64,000 nucleotides of DNA from Melampsora larici-populina 98AG31 (Eukaryota; Basidiomycota; Pucciniomycetes; Pucciniales; Melampsoraceae). The translations under genes were made by a program, and so were the position numbers. The stretch spans positions 3,461,827-3,525,826 of the forward strand of contig NW_006768766.1 in the NCBI RefSeq assembly GCF_000204055.1, in the 5' to 3' direction. Each line of letters opens with the position of its first letter. Position 1 is the stretch's first letter. Of the stretch, positions 23,742 to 35,613 are shown piece by piece. The notes beneath the pieces are model-generated. The model worked only from the letters and a program-made list of their open reading frames with translations. It ran no database searches and had not been told where the DNA came from.

Positions 23742-24281
23742 TTACGCATATATTAACAACAAACAAGTTTCCAATGTGTGTATGACGTAAATCAGAGCAA
23801 CTTGAAATCCTTGAATCACCGGTGCCTTGAATACATATGCAATAAACATAACAAGCATCGTAATATAGTATCCAAGATGAAAATCATGCGTCCTGACTTC
23901 CAAAGCTTGGACTTTGACCTGAAGAATACGAGTCTCTTCTAGCATATTGCTCAAACCAGTAGAAAGGTGCTCGAGTTTGTGCTCTAAGAGAACAGAGAAA
24001 TTAGCTGTGATTGGCAAATAAGAAGCCAGATTCTACGCACCAATTTGGTGTTGTTGTTCTATCAAATTTTGCAACAGATCGTTATTTTTCTCGGCGCAAT
24101 TAAGTGCAACTTTGATCTGAGTAACAGCTTGTAGTGTTTTATCTTCAAATAGGTTGATCAAAGATTCAGAAAAGGATATATTAAGATAGAGTCCACTTCA
24201 GGAGAACTTACCTATATTTTGATTATCTGGTTGTTTATTTTCGGCTTTGATTGACTCACTGACTTGGTTGGATTGTGACAT
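23742..24281 (-). CDS. Small coiled-coil protein with C-terminal membrane segments, paralogue 1
   Basis: Three exons (24281-24212, 24142-24041, 24004-23742) join in phases 1 and 1 to give about 144 residues. The start is MSQSNQVSESIKAENKQPDN. The middle (VTQIKVALNCAEKNNDLLQN; ANFSVLLEHKLEHLSTGLSN) has heptad-like spacing. The C-terminus is hydrophobic (YYITMLVMFIAYVFKAPVIQ, then VALIYVIHTLETCLLLIYA), probably one or two membrane segments. The gene at 46804-47326 has the same exon number, phases and MSQS start, plus a matching third-exon start (ANLSHSLEPKLELITHGLAD). No known domain is recognised. Confidence 0.6.
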
Positions 24282-24378
24282 ATCGGATCTGGAAATATTT
24301 TATCACGGACTTCATAGAAATGTTAGTGTTCATAAATTTGACCAAGGTATATAATCCAGGTGGATGATTTATAAATAG

Positions 24379-24978
24379 ATGAGTTCTATACATACGATAT
24401 CAAAGAGATGGCAAAACTTCAGATTGAGAATGAAGTTTGAAAAAACGTGGATGGTCAAGTTTTACTGGTACTTGTATTCATCAATGGAGTTATATTTGAG
24501 GGATATGTTCTTTCCGCTCACTTTAATCAATGGGTGGGGAATATGGTGCAGTGACAAAGGAATTGCTTTGTTCATGTCTTATGACGTGATCTTCTTGCAT
24601 TCCTCTGAAACATTATGTGAATCTTCAAAGGTTCATAGCAGTGTAATTCAAAGAAATATTGTCCGAGAGGGCTTTTTCTTTTTTTGTTTGTTGTTTGATT
24701 CAAAATTTCACAATCACGTAAGGAGTTCATTTATCTCAAATGATTATGAAATTAGAGGGGGTCGTATCACTTCTCATGCAATTACTGGATCTTTGAAAAA
24801 AAGAAGAAAAAAAGAAAGACAAAAAGGGAGGCACATACGGAGGGTATTGGAAAACAACAAGGGAGAGTTACATACCTTTGAATGTCTTCAGCTTGTTTCA
24901 TATTCCGATTTGATCATGCAGACTACTTTTGATTCCTCTATTGCTAGAAAGACCTTTGGACAAAGGACCCTGCTCTGA
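24379..24978 (+). CDS. Uncertain 199-codon open frame
   Basis: An ATG-started open frame lies head-to-head with the coiled-coil gene, 97 bp away. It begins MSSIHTISKRWQNFRLRMKF and has a Lys/Arg-rich patch (GSLKKRRKKERQKGRHIRR). Composition is uneven, with runs of Phe from a poly-T tract, and no domain is evident. It may be chance. Confidence 0.2.
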   Translation: MSSIHTISKRWQNFRLRMKFEKTWMVKFYWYLYSSMELYLRDMFFPLTLINGWGIWCSDKGIALFMSYDVIFLHSSETLCESSKVHSSVIQRNIVREGFFFFCLLFDSKFHNHVRSSFISNDYEIRGGRITSHAITGSLKKRRKKERQKGRHIRRVLENNKGELHTFECLQLVSYSDLIMQTTFDSSIARKTFGQRTLL

Positions 24979-25365
24979 GACAAAATTCCCGCGGCAAGAT
25001 TATACATCCTTATCCCACATCTTCATATTTCTTCACCTAGAATTCAAAAGTATTGAATGGAGAGCAAACAACAACGATTTCATTGTATCATGTCAATCCA
25101 ACTTCAAATGTCTTTTGAATCCTTTTGTGTGGTGATTTGTTAAGCTAATTTGTTAATGTGCGATTTCTGCTTTATGACAATCGCTTCTTCTTGTTCTGTT
25201 TTGTTGAAACTACTCTTGTCAAAAACTTTCAGATGTTCTTCATGTGCCACTCTATCAATAAATCCCCAACCTCCGTGCTCCTCAGCCACTACTTTTGAAT
25301 CATCTAGAATCTAAAGTCCACCCAGGGTATCTGTTCTTGCACAGAATCCTTCATACAAGATCAAA

Positions 25366-26951
25366 ATGAAGTCACTGAAAACAGAGCGCTGCCTGAACCG
25401 GTTGAAGAGCATACACAATGATGTAACATTGATCAGCAAACGTTGTGGTGAGCTGAACTATTTAATCAATACATGTCTTTTGACTGACTTTATTGTGGCA
25501 ACTTTTCCGTTCAAGTTACCAAATTTTTTTCTCGAAAGATCAACGATAATCAACAAAATACAGACCAAGAATCAATCACTCCTACGGCCATGCAAGATAC
25601 AAATCTCCAAAAGCACTCTATCTATAGAACCCTGGAGTCAATAATATCAGGTTAGTACTCAACTAAACTTGGAGTCATTTGTTTTGTCTTTGAACTTTTC
25701 TTTGTTCGTCTACTCATATCTACAGTTAGTCAACGTGAATGCCACTCAGAGTGACCAAAACATTCTCAAAAAAAAAAACTCCAGAATCCGTGAATGGTGT
25801 TTTTTTAGGTCTGTGAAATCACCTCACCACAGCCCCTTCCTCTAAGACAATTGAAGTTGACTCCATGGTTGATTTAGACCACGAGTTTCCAGAGGGATCC
25901 GGATCGGACCAGGAATTGATCAGCACTGTATTGACTTCTACCATCATCCAGGATCCGGATCTCCAAAATCAACCTGTCAATGAGCCAACCATATCAGGTT
26001 AGTACTCAATTAAACTGAAAGTCATTTATTTTGGCTTTGATCTTTTTCAATTTTTTCCATCTACTTTAATTTTTAAATCTAAAATCAGGCAATATAGACG
26101 CCACAGATAGTGAACAATATCATATTGACCATGAGAATCAAACTTCAGAATTTTTGGCCGGTCTTACCTTAGGTGTGTGACATCACTTCACTGTACAGGC
26201 AGTCGCTTCCCTTTGGACAATTGAAGCTAACATCAAGGGATCTTACAGACCACGAGCTACCAGAGCCTGAGGATTATGGATTGGACCAGGAAGTGATGAC
26301 TAATATTCTGTACATACAATATCTAAATCTCAACAAACGGTGTGCTGAAGAGAATCTAGATGACACTGTTCCAGGTTAGCATGGATATCATCGCTTGTTA
26401 TACACGATCCAAGCTGAAAAAATGATACATGGGTTTCCCAAATTGGTAGTTCGCAAGAGGGTCAAGATGGAGTCATCAGAGGAACACAATTCAACCAGTT
26501 GAGCCATTTTGTTGTTTATTTCAAGCTCAAAATAATGGCTTACACTGAATCACTCCAATAACTCACAGACTATTTTTTGGGGTTGGGTGAAAAATACGAG
26601 AATGCCAGCTCTTCTTCAATGTCAATTGATAGCAAACCGCTTCATATTTGCGAGTGCAGGTACAAAAATGTCAATAAAATTTTGGTAGACTATCATTTTC
26701 GCATCATAGTTGATATATTTGGTTTGTCGCTTTCAAACCATACACTTATGCTTGATTTGAGTAAGGTCTCACAAGTAGCTTTGATTTAATTGATCCTAGG
26801 TTTGGAGGCGAATGAACAAACCCCTCCATCACAATACTCTGAAGCTTCAAACATCTTGTGGAAGGCAATTGCTCAACTGATGGAAATCTTTGAGGAAGAA
26901 CCACATCTTCCACCGTGTTTCTTGGCTGAGCAAAGCCCAAAGTTGATATGA
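25366..26951 (+). CDS. Novel multi-exon gene with tandemly duplicated exon
   Basis: The start at 25366 reads MKSLKTERCLNRLKSIHNDV and reaches a GTGAGC donor. Later exons end at near-identical ATATCAG-GTTAGTACTCAA donors (about 25645 and 26000). One exon reads KTIEVDSMVDLDHEFPEGSG, SDQELISTVLTS. Another reads QLKLTSRDLTDHELPEPEDY, GLDQEVMTNIL. The two are clearly duplicates, as are the introns between them. The last exon (about 26803-26951) reads GLEANEQTPPSQYSEASNIL, WKAIAQLMEIFEEEPHLPP and ends KLI. No domain is recognised. The splice between the first and second exons is not resolved in phase, so part of the model may be wrong or decayed. The protein would be acidic and low in hydrophobic segments. 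Confidence 0.4.
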
Positions 26952-26984
26952 TTGTCACTTACGCTTGATTGGATCAACAGCGCA

Positions 26985-27135
26985 CAAGCAGCTTTGATTA
27001 CAATCATAGGCTTGGATGTCAATCAAAGAACCCCTACGCCACAATACTTTAAAGCATCAAATATCTTGTGCAGTACAATTGCTCAATTGATTGGAATTTC
27101 AGGCAAATAGCCACATCTTATATCATATTTCTGGC
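26985..27135 (+). pseudogene. Decayed duplicate of the preceding last exon
   Basis: The sequence GGCTTGGATGTCAATC, ACGCCACAATACTTTAAAGC, ATCTTGTGCAGTACAATTGC parallels 26803-26950 base by base with scattered changes, including a TAG stop inside (near 27107). It is a tandem exon duplicate that has lost its frame. Confidence 0.6.
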
Positions 27136-28240
27136 TTGAACAAATTTTATATTTGATACTTTTCTCCTCCTTATTTTTGTGTATAGTTTTTGACTTCATG
27201 TGAAATTGTTCAAATTTACTTCCAGCTTTAGTCGTATGAGAAAGAAATTCGACGAAAGACACACACTCAAGCGGTTTCTACTCTTGACTACATATATAGC
27301 ATACCTGCCATTCCCTACACTCCGGGTTGCTGAAGAGGAACCTATAATTTGGAATGAGATTCATAAACCTTATGACCTCATCTCTCTAAATCATACTAAT
27401 TGACAAAACAAAGTGGTCCAGAGAAACAACTTGTTTATTTGTTTGTAACATTCAAGCTATTTGCTCCAAGAGGTAGATCCCATGGTGTAATTCGATCAGT
27501 GATGACTAACAAGGCAAAAGAGTCAAATTGAACGTTCTTTGAACTGGAAGTGCTCAACAACAAAAATGATTTCACATTACCCCAACAGATTGAGGGTCAA
27601 GACAGTAAAGAGTTAATATCAGTCCGAAGGCATGAACAGTGTCAAAGTCCCACTTAGAAATCAACTTTGGGTTTCATCATCTAATCATAGATATCAAAAT
27701 TATCATCTTCTTCCCTATGCAAAGTTTTAGTCACCCGCCCGCCTTCCCAAAGTTGTTTCTAGAATACTGGTTTCAAAGTTTTTTTTACCTTCATAGTTTT
27801 TTATTTATATTTTATAATTCTTATTTTCTGATTAAGCGTTAAATTTAATGTAAGGATTTTTGATTTTTTTTCTCTAATTCTTTTTATTTTTATGTAAATT
27901 TTTGTATAATTTGAGTTAATGAGTTTCTAAATGATGTAGGTCAAGATTAGATTGGTTGTTTGATTTGAATAGAGAAAGGATATACTAGGGGGGCAATTTT
28001 TTTACAACAGTTGTTCATTTGAAGATAAAAGATAAGAGAACCTCAGCACGTTGACCTCCCTCCCAGACCGTGTCTCTCAGCATGATATCATGTTTAGTTT
28101 CAGGTCCCAATTTCATCATCATCTGTTTCTTTTCTGTTACCAGCACCACTGAGGTTAGTTTCTAGATTTCACGTTTGCACTTATCAGTTTCAGTTGTCAA
28201 ATCTAATATCAATCATTCAGCCACCGCGATGATCACGTGG
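27136..28240. other. Intergenic stretch
   Basis: Low-complexity T-rich tracts occupy 27780-27900. Nothing gene-like could be supported. Confidence 0.35.
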
Positions 28241-28440
28241 TGGTAGGGAGAAAACTCAAGAAAACTAGACACAGTGCAAGAAATCAATGTACATTGAATG
28301 GAAAAGTAAAAAAGATATATACATAAAAAAGGGAGAAAACTAAAAAAACTAGACACAGTTCAAGAAACCTATGTAGTTCAAGAAACCTATGTACGTTGAA
28401 TGGAAAAGTGAAAAAGATATATACACAAAAAATTGAAACC
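28240..28440. repeat. Two-copy ~100-bp tandem repeat
   Basis: GGGAGAAAACT, AAACTAGACACAGT, CAAGAAA, GAATGGAAAAGT and AAAGATATATACA occur in the same order twice, ending just before the 3' end of the minus-strand gene. The second copy contains an extra small duplication (GTTCAAGAAACCTATGTA twice). Confidence 0.7.
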
Positions 28441-28472
28441 CGCCAATAATATCTATAGTCATGTACATCTGA

Positions 28473-31400
28473 TTACTGGAGCTTCTTTGCCTTCTTCACT
28501 AAGGCGTGTAGTTCAAAAGATTTGCTTGACAGATTAAGTTCCTTTTGCTCAGCCTTGGTGATGATGTTTTTGAGATAGGATTGGCTTATCAGAGATTTTG
28601 GAAACTTCTTAGGAGGATAAGATGACTTCTTTTCGTGGTTTCCCATTTCCCGACGTGGGCCACGAGATAGTGCCTTTTCAGCGAAAGCGCGACGTTCAAG
28701 ATGTATCAACGGACTCAGCGCATCAAGCTCATCGATGAAGGCAGTGAAGGCAGAAGACCTCCAAGGTAATTTCTTCCGATATATTTGTCCAGAGTCGTCC
28801 ACTTCGTCTTCTGAATGGACTGAAAGTTCAGTTATCAAGCGACACTGCCAGCATTAAAGAGGTTCCCAGATGGGAATACAGGTCCTAGTGATCAGATTCC
28901 CATTCTGCTACTGTTACACAGTTCCATGAATATTTCCTGAGTAGCCATTGTGATATATGTAGTCAATATTTTGAAATGTGCGTCTCAATCTGAACAAAGT
29001 TACAGCATGTATTACACATGATTTTCTTATCTAGATGAGCAGATAACTGAGCGGACCTGTATGTAGCTGATAGCTAAGGATTTACTCAGATGTTTGCACA
29101 TATGTAGTGTATGCTTTATGGCTCAGATGTGCAGTGCAAGATGATTTGATTCTCCATTCTTCTCTCAATGATATTCCCAGCCTAGGTCATGTTCCAACCA
29201 GGGAACCTATTTAATGCTGGCAGTGCGATGCAGATCCCGCGTCTTGGAAAAGTGCCTTGCCATGACTGCAGTTCGAAGGTCACGAACCTGACACACGGAC
29301 AAAACCCAAACCTCAGCCCCCGTGAGTTCTGGAGTGTGTGGATCAGCAGAGGATGTAAGAAGTAGATGAGTGACTAACCCGCTCTCGCGATCTTTTTCGA
29401 TCAGCTTTTTCCTTCAAAAGCATCTTTTTCGCATCCCGTGCACGTTTGAGATTCGGGTCCACCTCGAGCTGTGCTTCTGTTCGGATATGTGATGTGTATT
29501 GGCGTTTCTTGTTTTCAAACCAGCGTTGGAGGATGAGTAACACATTTTCTGCTGTAACATGATCTGATTTTATTGTATAGCGTGAAGTCCCACCACGGTC
29601 ATAACATTTCTGCCATTCTTGAGCAATGACCACAAACAGAGCTTCATTCCAAGCAGAGTTGAAGTGACCCCCCCAGTCAGGCGCACATCGCTTGAACCCA
29701 GACATAGCCAATGCAGCTTCACAAGAGGCGCCCTCTCGGATTGAATATTTAACACCAGGATCTTTACGATTGATACGCGAGATGAATTTAGCAGGTTTAA
29801 TCACAGAAATAGCTTTTTCAGCTGCATCTTTGCGGACAAGTGCCATTTCCTTTTCACCGGCGTTTGGCTTACTACGATCATAGCGCTTGGCAACTCGCTC
29901 AATGTATTTGTCGATCAGAGCTCGTCTATCTGTTCTTCGCCGGTCCCAAGCGTCGAATTCAGCCTTGGTCGGGGCAGTAGGGAAATCGTCGTTCTCTGAG
30001 TCGTTCGAATTTTTGCGTCTAATTCCAAGTAAAAGTTTCACAAAATCCTGAATTGCAATGCTGATCGCCTCATATTGGTCAGGGACATCAGGTGCCATGG
30101 CAAGCTTCTCCAAGTTAGAGTCTTCATGTCGTTGCTTGGTTTGCTTGGTTTTTTTGGCCCGACGTGCAGCACGCTTGTTCTTGAACTTGATCTTATCTGA
30201 TGGATCTAGATCGTCATCCAAAGCCTCTGAATCCAAACGCTCTGAATCTGAATCCTCCAAATCCGAATCCGAATCCGGATCATTTGAATCAACACCCTGA
30301 TCTGAGTGTGAATCCGAGTCTGGTTCCGAGTGTGGGTCCGAGTCTGACCCTGAGTGTGAGTCTGAGTGTTGGTCTAAGTGTTGATCCGAGGGCAATGAAC
30401 TGGATCCCAAGGTGACAGAATTGAGATTTGATTCTGAATCCGACTGTTTGAAAGCAGCTGAGAAAAAGAAACTGGATGAATGAAGAGCTTTGCATAGGAT
30501 GTAACAATGATTTGACAAAAAAACCCACCCGAAGAAGGAGATATATCCATTGGTGAGGGGACCCATGAATCCCGAGTGCTTGAGCCCCGCAATATATGTT
30601 TCATACGTTTCTTGGATTGATATTCATGTGATGCTGTCAAGGGTGGTCTGGTTTGGCGATGCGATGTGATCTTCTTGCTTCCAGTTTGCCGAGAGCTTAT
30701 AATATCTGTGATGGGGAGTTGGGATGGCCGACTCACTGAAGGGATGTGTATATAAGGTGGTAGATTGTTAATAAAGACGATATTCTAGGACTAGAATTTG
30801 AAGAATTTGGTCTTGATCCAGCTACACAACTGACCTGATGAGGGAGATATGTCCATCATGGAAGAATGATCCATTGTCAAAGGGGCAGGTGGAAATGGAC
30901 CTCTTGAGGGCCCGGCAATAGGTGTTCTACGCTCTGATGATTTGTGAGAACTTAAAGGGGGTTCTGCTGGTGTAGTCTGGTGATAGGATGCCTCTCTTGA
31001 AGACCTAGGACAAGATAAGTCTATTGGCGCAGGAGCAGCGGGATAAGAGGATCTGGAAGTTCCAAGAAATGGTTCTCTACGTTCCGAAATAGTTGGTCTG
31101 AACACTTGTCTGGACTGGCGATTTGATATAGTCCTATTTCCTTCCGTGTCAAAAAGCCGTGATGGTACTTTTAGGTGAGAGATAGGGGTGGTCGATGATG
31201 TAAGCTGTATTTCATCCTCACTACGAAAGAGCTGTGGTAGCTGGTTTGATGAACCAACTGGAGTGGGTGACAGTGATGAAATATTCTTGCTGTCGGAGTG
31301 GTGGAAGCCAGATGGAATAGGTGGAGCTTTTGAAAGGATCATAGTACGAAGACTCGTACTCCGGTCATGATCTTTGGGTGTTGGATACCTGTCTCCTACA

Positions 31401-33380
31401 TATTGGAAGTTGCACATTAACGACAGTACTTTGTAAAGAGGACAAAAAAGGATTACCAAGGCTTGGGTCCTTCCAAGTACGACTTTGTGCCTCTCTCAAA
31501 CCTTTTCTGGCTTGGGAAAAACGAACCGAACTATGATTTTCTGAAATCAAGTCGGATGTGTAAGCAGTCAAAGGCATGAAGAAATTGTGAAACGTATGAA
31601 AGGTACATGTAACTCACCTGGAGTACCCGTGAAGTGTGGGGGATCCTGAGGTTTATGCTGCCTAGTATCAACAAAGGATTGGAGTGATTCGGCTTGTTGG
31701 GTAGAGTGTTGATTGAGCGCTGATGAATTATAGCGTTTTTGATAGGGTACCGGAGATTCAAAAGATTGACAAGAACACTGTGGTGAATGCAAGCGCCTCA
31801 AGGATAAGTGGTCTCTTGGGGACCGGGATCGTCGGCGCTTCAAATTTTGGACTGGAACAAAGTCCCATTTTCCTGAAAGTTTCCTGTCAGTTCCAATACG
31901 CCTATCAAGGCATAGTCTGCAGTTTTTTATGATGAGCCGATGCTTACCCTCCGAGTGGACCAAACCAGGATTTGATGGTGTCTGGAGGTGATTATGATGA
32001 ACACTTGAATTGGCATGCGTGACAGGTTGGGCGAAAATGGTACCTTCTGATTCGCTTATAGGACCTAGGAAACAAAACGTGTGATCAGGAACTGGAGGAG
32101 TACAGTATGAAATCGTAAGGTAATAAAAGGAAAATTTACTGGAGGCTTCTCCATTAACTGAGTCCAAATCACTATTCAAACTTTGATCTTGCACCTTCCC
32201 TAAGTTCATATTCTCGTATAGCTGGGATGGTCCTTGTGACAAAGTATTGATTGGTGCTTTGAGCTCCGGAACCTGCCGAGCCTGACTCAACATTTCAGGA
32301 GGCTGATTCGTTTCCGTATTGTGCATATGGTTAGTCGGTTGGTGATGAGTATTGACAATGTCTTGGTGGGTAGGGGCGGCTAGCTGCAGCACTGAGCTAG
32401 TGTCATCAATAGCTGAAAGCTTCCAGACTACATCTCCGCCTGGTACCATCTCAGAAGCACGCCTCTTTTCATTGCGTCGATTTCCTAGAGGTAAGAGGGA
32501 AGATCAACTCTCCAGAAACGGGCAACACAGGGTATGTATGACATACCAAGATCAGTTAATGGGTAAGGCTGAGACCTTGGTGCTGCCCTCCCCAAATTTG
32601 TCACTCGATTCCTCCCTGAATCAAGATTGGTATAAAAGATGGATTGTTTCATGAGGTGTTACACCCAAGTCTTATGAGAAATTCAGGACATACGTGGTTG
32701 CTGCTCATACGCTTCAGTGGAATCAGCAGGGCCTTGACGATGACTGTAACGAGTGAAGCTCTTCGAAGGCTTTTGAGCCTGAACGTCTTCCAAGCTGGAG
32801 CCACTCTCAATGAGAGAGTCTGGTGGTAGAGAGGGATATTTATTACGAATTTTAATAAACACAAAGATCAGCTATTGATTGCGGCAAAACTGAAATCAGT
32901 CCAAGAAAACAAATCACACACACCATGGTGTGTCATATCCATTCCAGCTAGAGGTGGCTCGTCCATGATCATATCCTCCTCCATAATCGTATCACCAGCA
33001 TCATTAATATGTGCAGTTTCATTCATATCTTCAGGGGACTTGAAGTTCTCATCCATCTCAAAATCATACATATCATCTAGTTCTTCAAGACTGCGCAGAC
33101 CTCCCGGAAGTGCTTTGGGAAAATCAAAACATATAGGACAGTAAGCTACATGTTTTTGACCACCGATGTTTTTAACCAACAATGAATGAAGTGAATTGTA
33201 TACATACTTGAATGAGCTGCGAGTCCAGGAGTTTGTATATTTCCTTCGTCTCCATCAGATTCCTCACAAGTGGAAAAATGTGTGGACGAGTTCGAATGGG
33301 TTGAGGAATGAGGCATGAACAATTTGAGACTAGGGAAATGGTTCCAAGAATTTTCTGTTTGATAATTCTGAAGGATGTGT
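28473..33380 (-). pseudogene. Long Ser-rich multi-exon protein of the rust multi-copy family (member B), split by a MITE
   Basis: At least ten minus-strand exons join in open frames. Upstream exons (about 33380-30550) encode Ser/Pro/Gln-rich sequence including TLPGGLRSLEELDDMYDFEM, RNEKRRASEMVPGGDVVWKL, KLSGKWDFVPVQNLKRRRSR and two similar exons that both end MDISPSSG. The exon 30457-29380 has an acidic Ser-Asp tract and a basic patch (NKRAARRAKKTKQTK), then the family core HFNSAWNEALFVVIAQEWQK and LQRWFENKKRQYTSHIR. The next exon starts at 29287 (VRDLRTAVMARHFSKTRDLH) and is interrupted at 29226 by a 383-bp element. The frame resumes at 28839 with LITELSVHSEDEVDDSG, KLPWRSSAF and a Lys-rich end. 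Without the element plus one copy of the flanking triplet, the frame is continuous. Function unknown. The true 5' end was not found. Confidence 0.6.
28843..29225. mobile_element. 383-bp CACTA-like MITE inserted in a coding exon
   Basis: The termini are inverted repeats of about 25 bp with one mismatch, beginning CACTGCCAGCATTAAA. They are flanked by the direct triplet CGA (28840-28842 and 29226-29228). A CACTR terminus with a 3-bp target duplication is the hallmark of CACTA (EnSpm) elements. The interior has no transposase frame, so the element is non-autonomous. It lies inside an exon of the Ser-rich family gene and brings in in-frame stops. Confidence 0.85.
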
Positions 33381-33839
33381 ATTCAGACAACTACGCTATG
33401 AAGAACTAAGATGCACTGAACATCAAAAGACTGGTCAGACAAGAATCAAACGCAGATGCAAGTAACTAGGAGCAGATCAGGATAAGAATATATAATCAGA
33501 AGAGCTGGTCAACTTAACATAGAGGTTTTGTCTGATAGATTATATGATTTTTGAAGTGGTAGAGCCATTACCCATTATTTGGGCGACTCTACTTCCCTGT
33601 CAAAGGGCACAGAGATAGTCAGTTAATGTGTTCACCTCATAGGACGCTTCATACGGTCCATCTAGAAGATTACCATAAAACAAGGGCGGACCTGCTCTCA
33701 TGCCCGCGGAGAACTCAGATGAGCCAAAGATTCTACAGTACAGTACAAACTTAGATTTTGTGTAGGTCTCAACTTTGAAGTACCTGCAGCCCCCTTACAT
33801 ACAAGAGAGTACCACCACCACGGGTTCCCACGGCGAGTC

Positions 33840-34235
33840 AATGTCACATAAACTCTTGACGGCGAGAAGGAAATTACCTTTGTTGAACAGTGAAACAAAG
33901 ACTGCTCTTACCCTCTTGATACCACGATACTTTTTTCTAAAGAGAGTAAGTTGTAACAGCCAGCACAGTGTTTACATTTATCCAAAGGCACGTAAATTTT
34001 CAATGGTGAGAAGAAAATTACCTTTATCAAACAACTGTGACAAAGACTGCTCTTGCTTGAAAGCGAGAGAGTTTTTGGTATAGATAGTCAAGAGCAGGAA
34101 GAGTACTGAAATTTTGGTAACACAGGCCTCCGAGGCAAGTGTTGCCTTTATTGAACAGATGGAACAAAGACCACCTTTACCTTCTTGATACCAAGGCAGT
34201 TTTTAGTAATGATAGTAGGATATTCAAATCAACAG
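33840..34235. repeat. Three-copy ~130-bp tandem repeat upstream of the Ser-rich gene
   Basis: Three diverged copies share a GGCGAGAAGGAAATTACCTT-like start, a TGTTGAACAG-like segment, AACAAAGACTGCTCTTACC and CTTGATACCA. They end about 130 bp before the start codon at 34366, so they occupy the likely promoter. Confidence 0.65.
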
Positions 34236-34365
34236 AGTCCTGGTCATGATAGTAAGATCGGGCAGAGTCTCAAAATCATTAACATTGTCTCTTCATATAA
34301 AATCACACTTGATATCTCTTGAATCTCTTTCATCCTTCTTAGTCACTATCAATATCCTATCTGAA

Positions 34366-35613
34366 ATGTTACTTCCAAAGCCCTTCATAGACGGATTACA
34401 TTTAATTGTGATTGATTCTTTGAAAGAATCTTTGATCAACACCATCAATCAAGACTCCCTCCTGGTGGCCTTTGCCCATATCGAGCCCCGTATCTGCTCC
34501 TTGGCTAAAGCTCCAATCATATCACCGAAACTGGATTCCTTTATTGTAGACCTGCGTCACGAATGTTTGAACTTGGTGGACCAGAAACTACGTGCGGTTC
34601 TGGACAGCTTTCATCCAGATCAAGACTCGACTCCTTCAACACCAGTTGACACTCAAATAACTTCTTTGAACTCAAAGAAGAGGCGATTTTCTGATTACGC
34701 AAGTATATGTATATAGGATTCTTTGTGACTAATTGCCACTCAAGGCCAAATCAATACTAAATTCACTCTCTTCCTCGAAAAATCTATTTCTGACAAATCA
34801 GGCTCTGGACATGAAGATATTTCAAGCAAGGAAGACACTGTGTTATCTTTGAACCAGTCTCCTGCTTCATCAATTCAATGTGTACACGAAATGGACTTGG
34901 TAGAAGAACATATCATAAGTGAACACGGCTCTTATGGTTCAATGTCTTCAAGCTCCTCTCAAATCCAATCTGTATACAAATCAGACTCGGTAGAGGAAGA
35001 CACTACAAGCCAAAGTGAACAGGACTCTTATCATACTTCATTGCGGCCGAGCTTCTCTCCCAATCAATCTGTATACGAATCAGACTCGGTAGAGGAAGAT
35101 ACTACGAGTCAAAGTGAACATGACGCTTATATATCATTGTCTTCAAGCTCCTCTCCCAATCAATCTGTATACGAATCGGACTTGGTGGATGAAGATACTA
35201 CAAATAACAGCGAAGATGACTCTTATATCTCATTATCTTCGACCTTCTCTCCTGCTTCATCAAACCAATCTGTGTATGGATCATACTCGGTGCTAGACGA
35301 AGATGTCACAAATTCAAGTGATCAAGAATCTTATACCTCATGGTCTTCTGACTCCTCTGCTTCTTCATCAAATCAATTGGCATACCATTCGGGATCAGTA
35401 GATCAAGGCACCACCAGTGAAGATGACTCTTACACCTCAGTCTCTTCGAAATATGAATCAGGCTCAGTATATCAAGATATCCCCAGTGAAGAGGGACCAT
35501 TTACGCCTTCATCATCAATCTCATCTTCTGTCTTCAATTCTTCTCCTTCTGTGCCAAGCCGAAGCCAAAGCCAATATGTGTACAGATCAGTTCATGTAGA
35601 CTTTAACACTTAA
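34366..35613 (+). CDS. Acidic Ser-rich tandem-repeat protein
   Basis: Exon 1 (34366-34702) starts MLLPKPFIDGLHLIVIDSLK. It is predicted helical and ends with a basic KKRRFSDYA motif. It splits at GTATAT in phase 1 to exon 2 (34802-35613). Exon 2 is built of about seven imperfect units of roughly 30 residues centred on NQSVYESDSVEEDTTSQSE, followed by Ser runs. The result is a strongly acidic protein of about 382 residues, rich in Ser/Tyr/Asp/Glu. No signal peptide is apparent. Repeats of this kind grow and shrink by slippage and are heavily phosphorylatable. The function is unknown. The frame is fully open and the repeat has kept its triplet register, which argues for translation. Confidence 0.65.
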
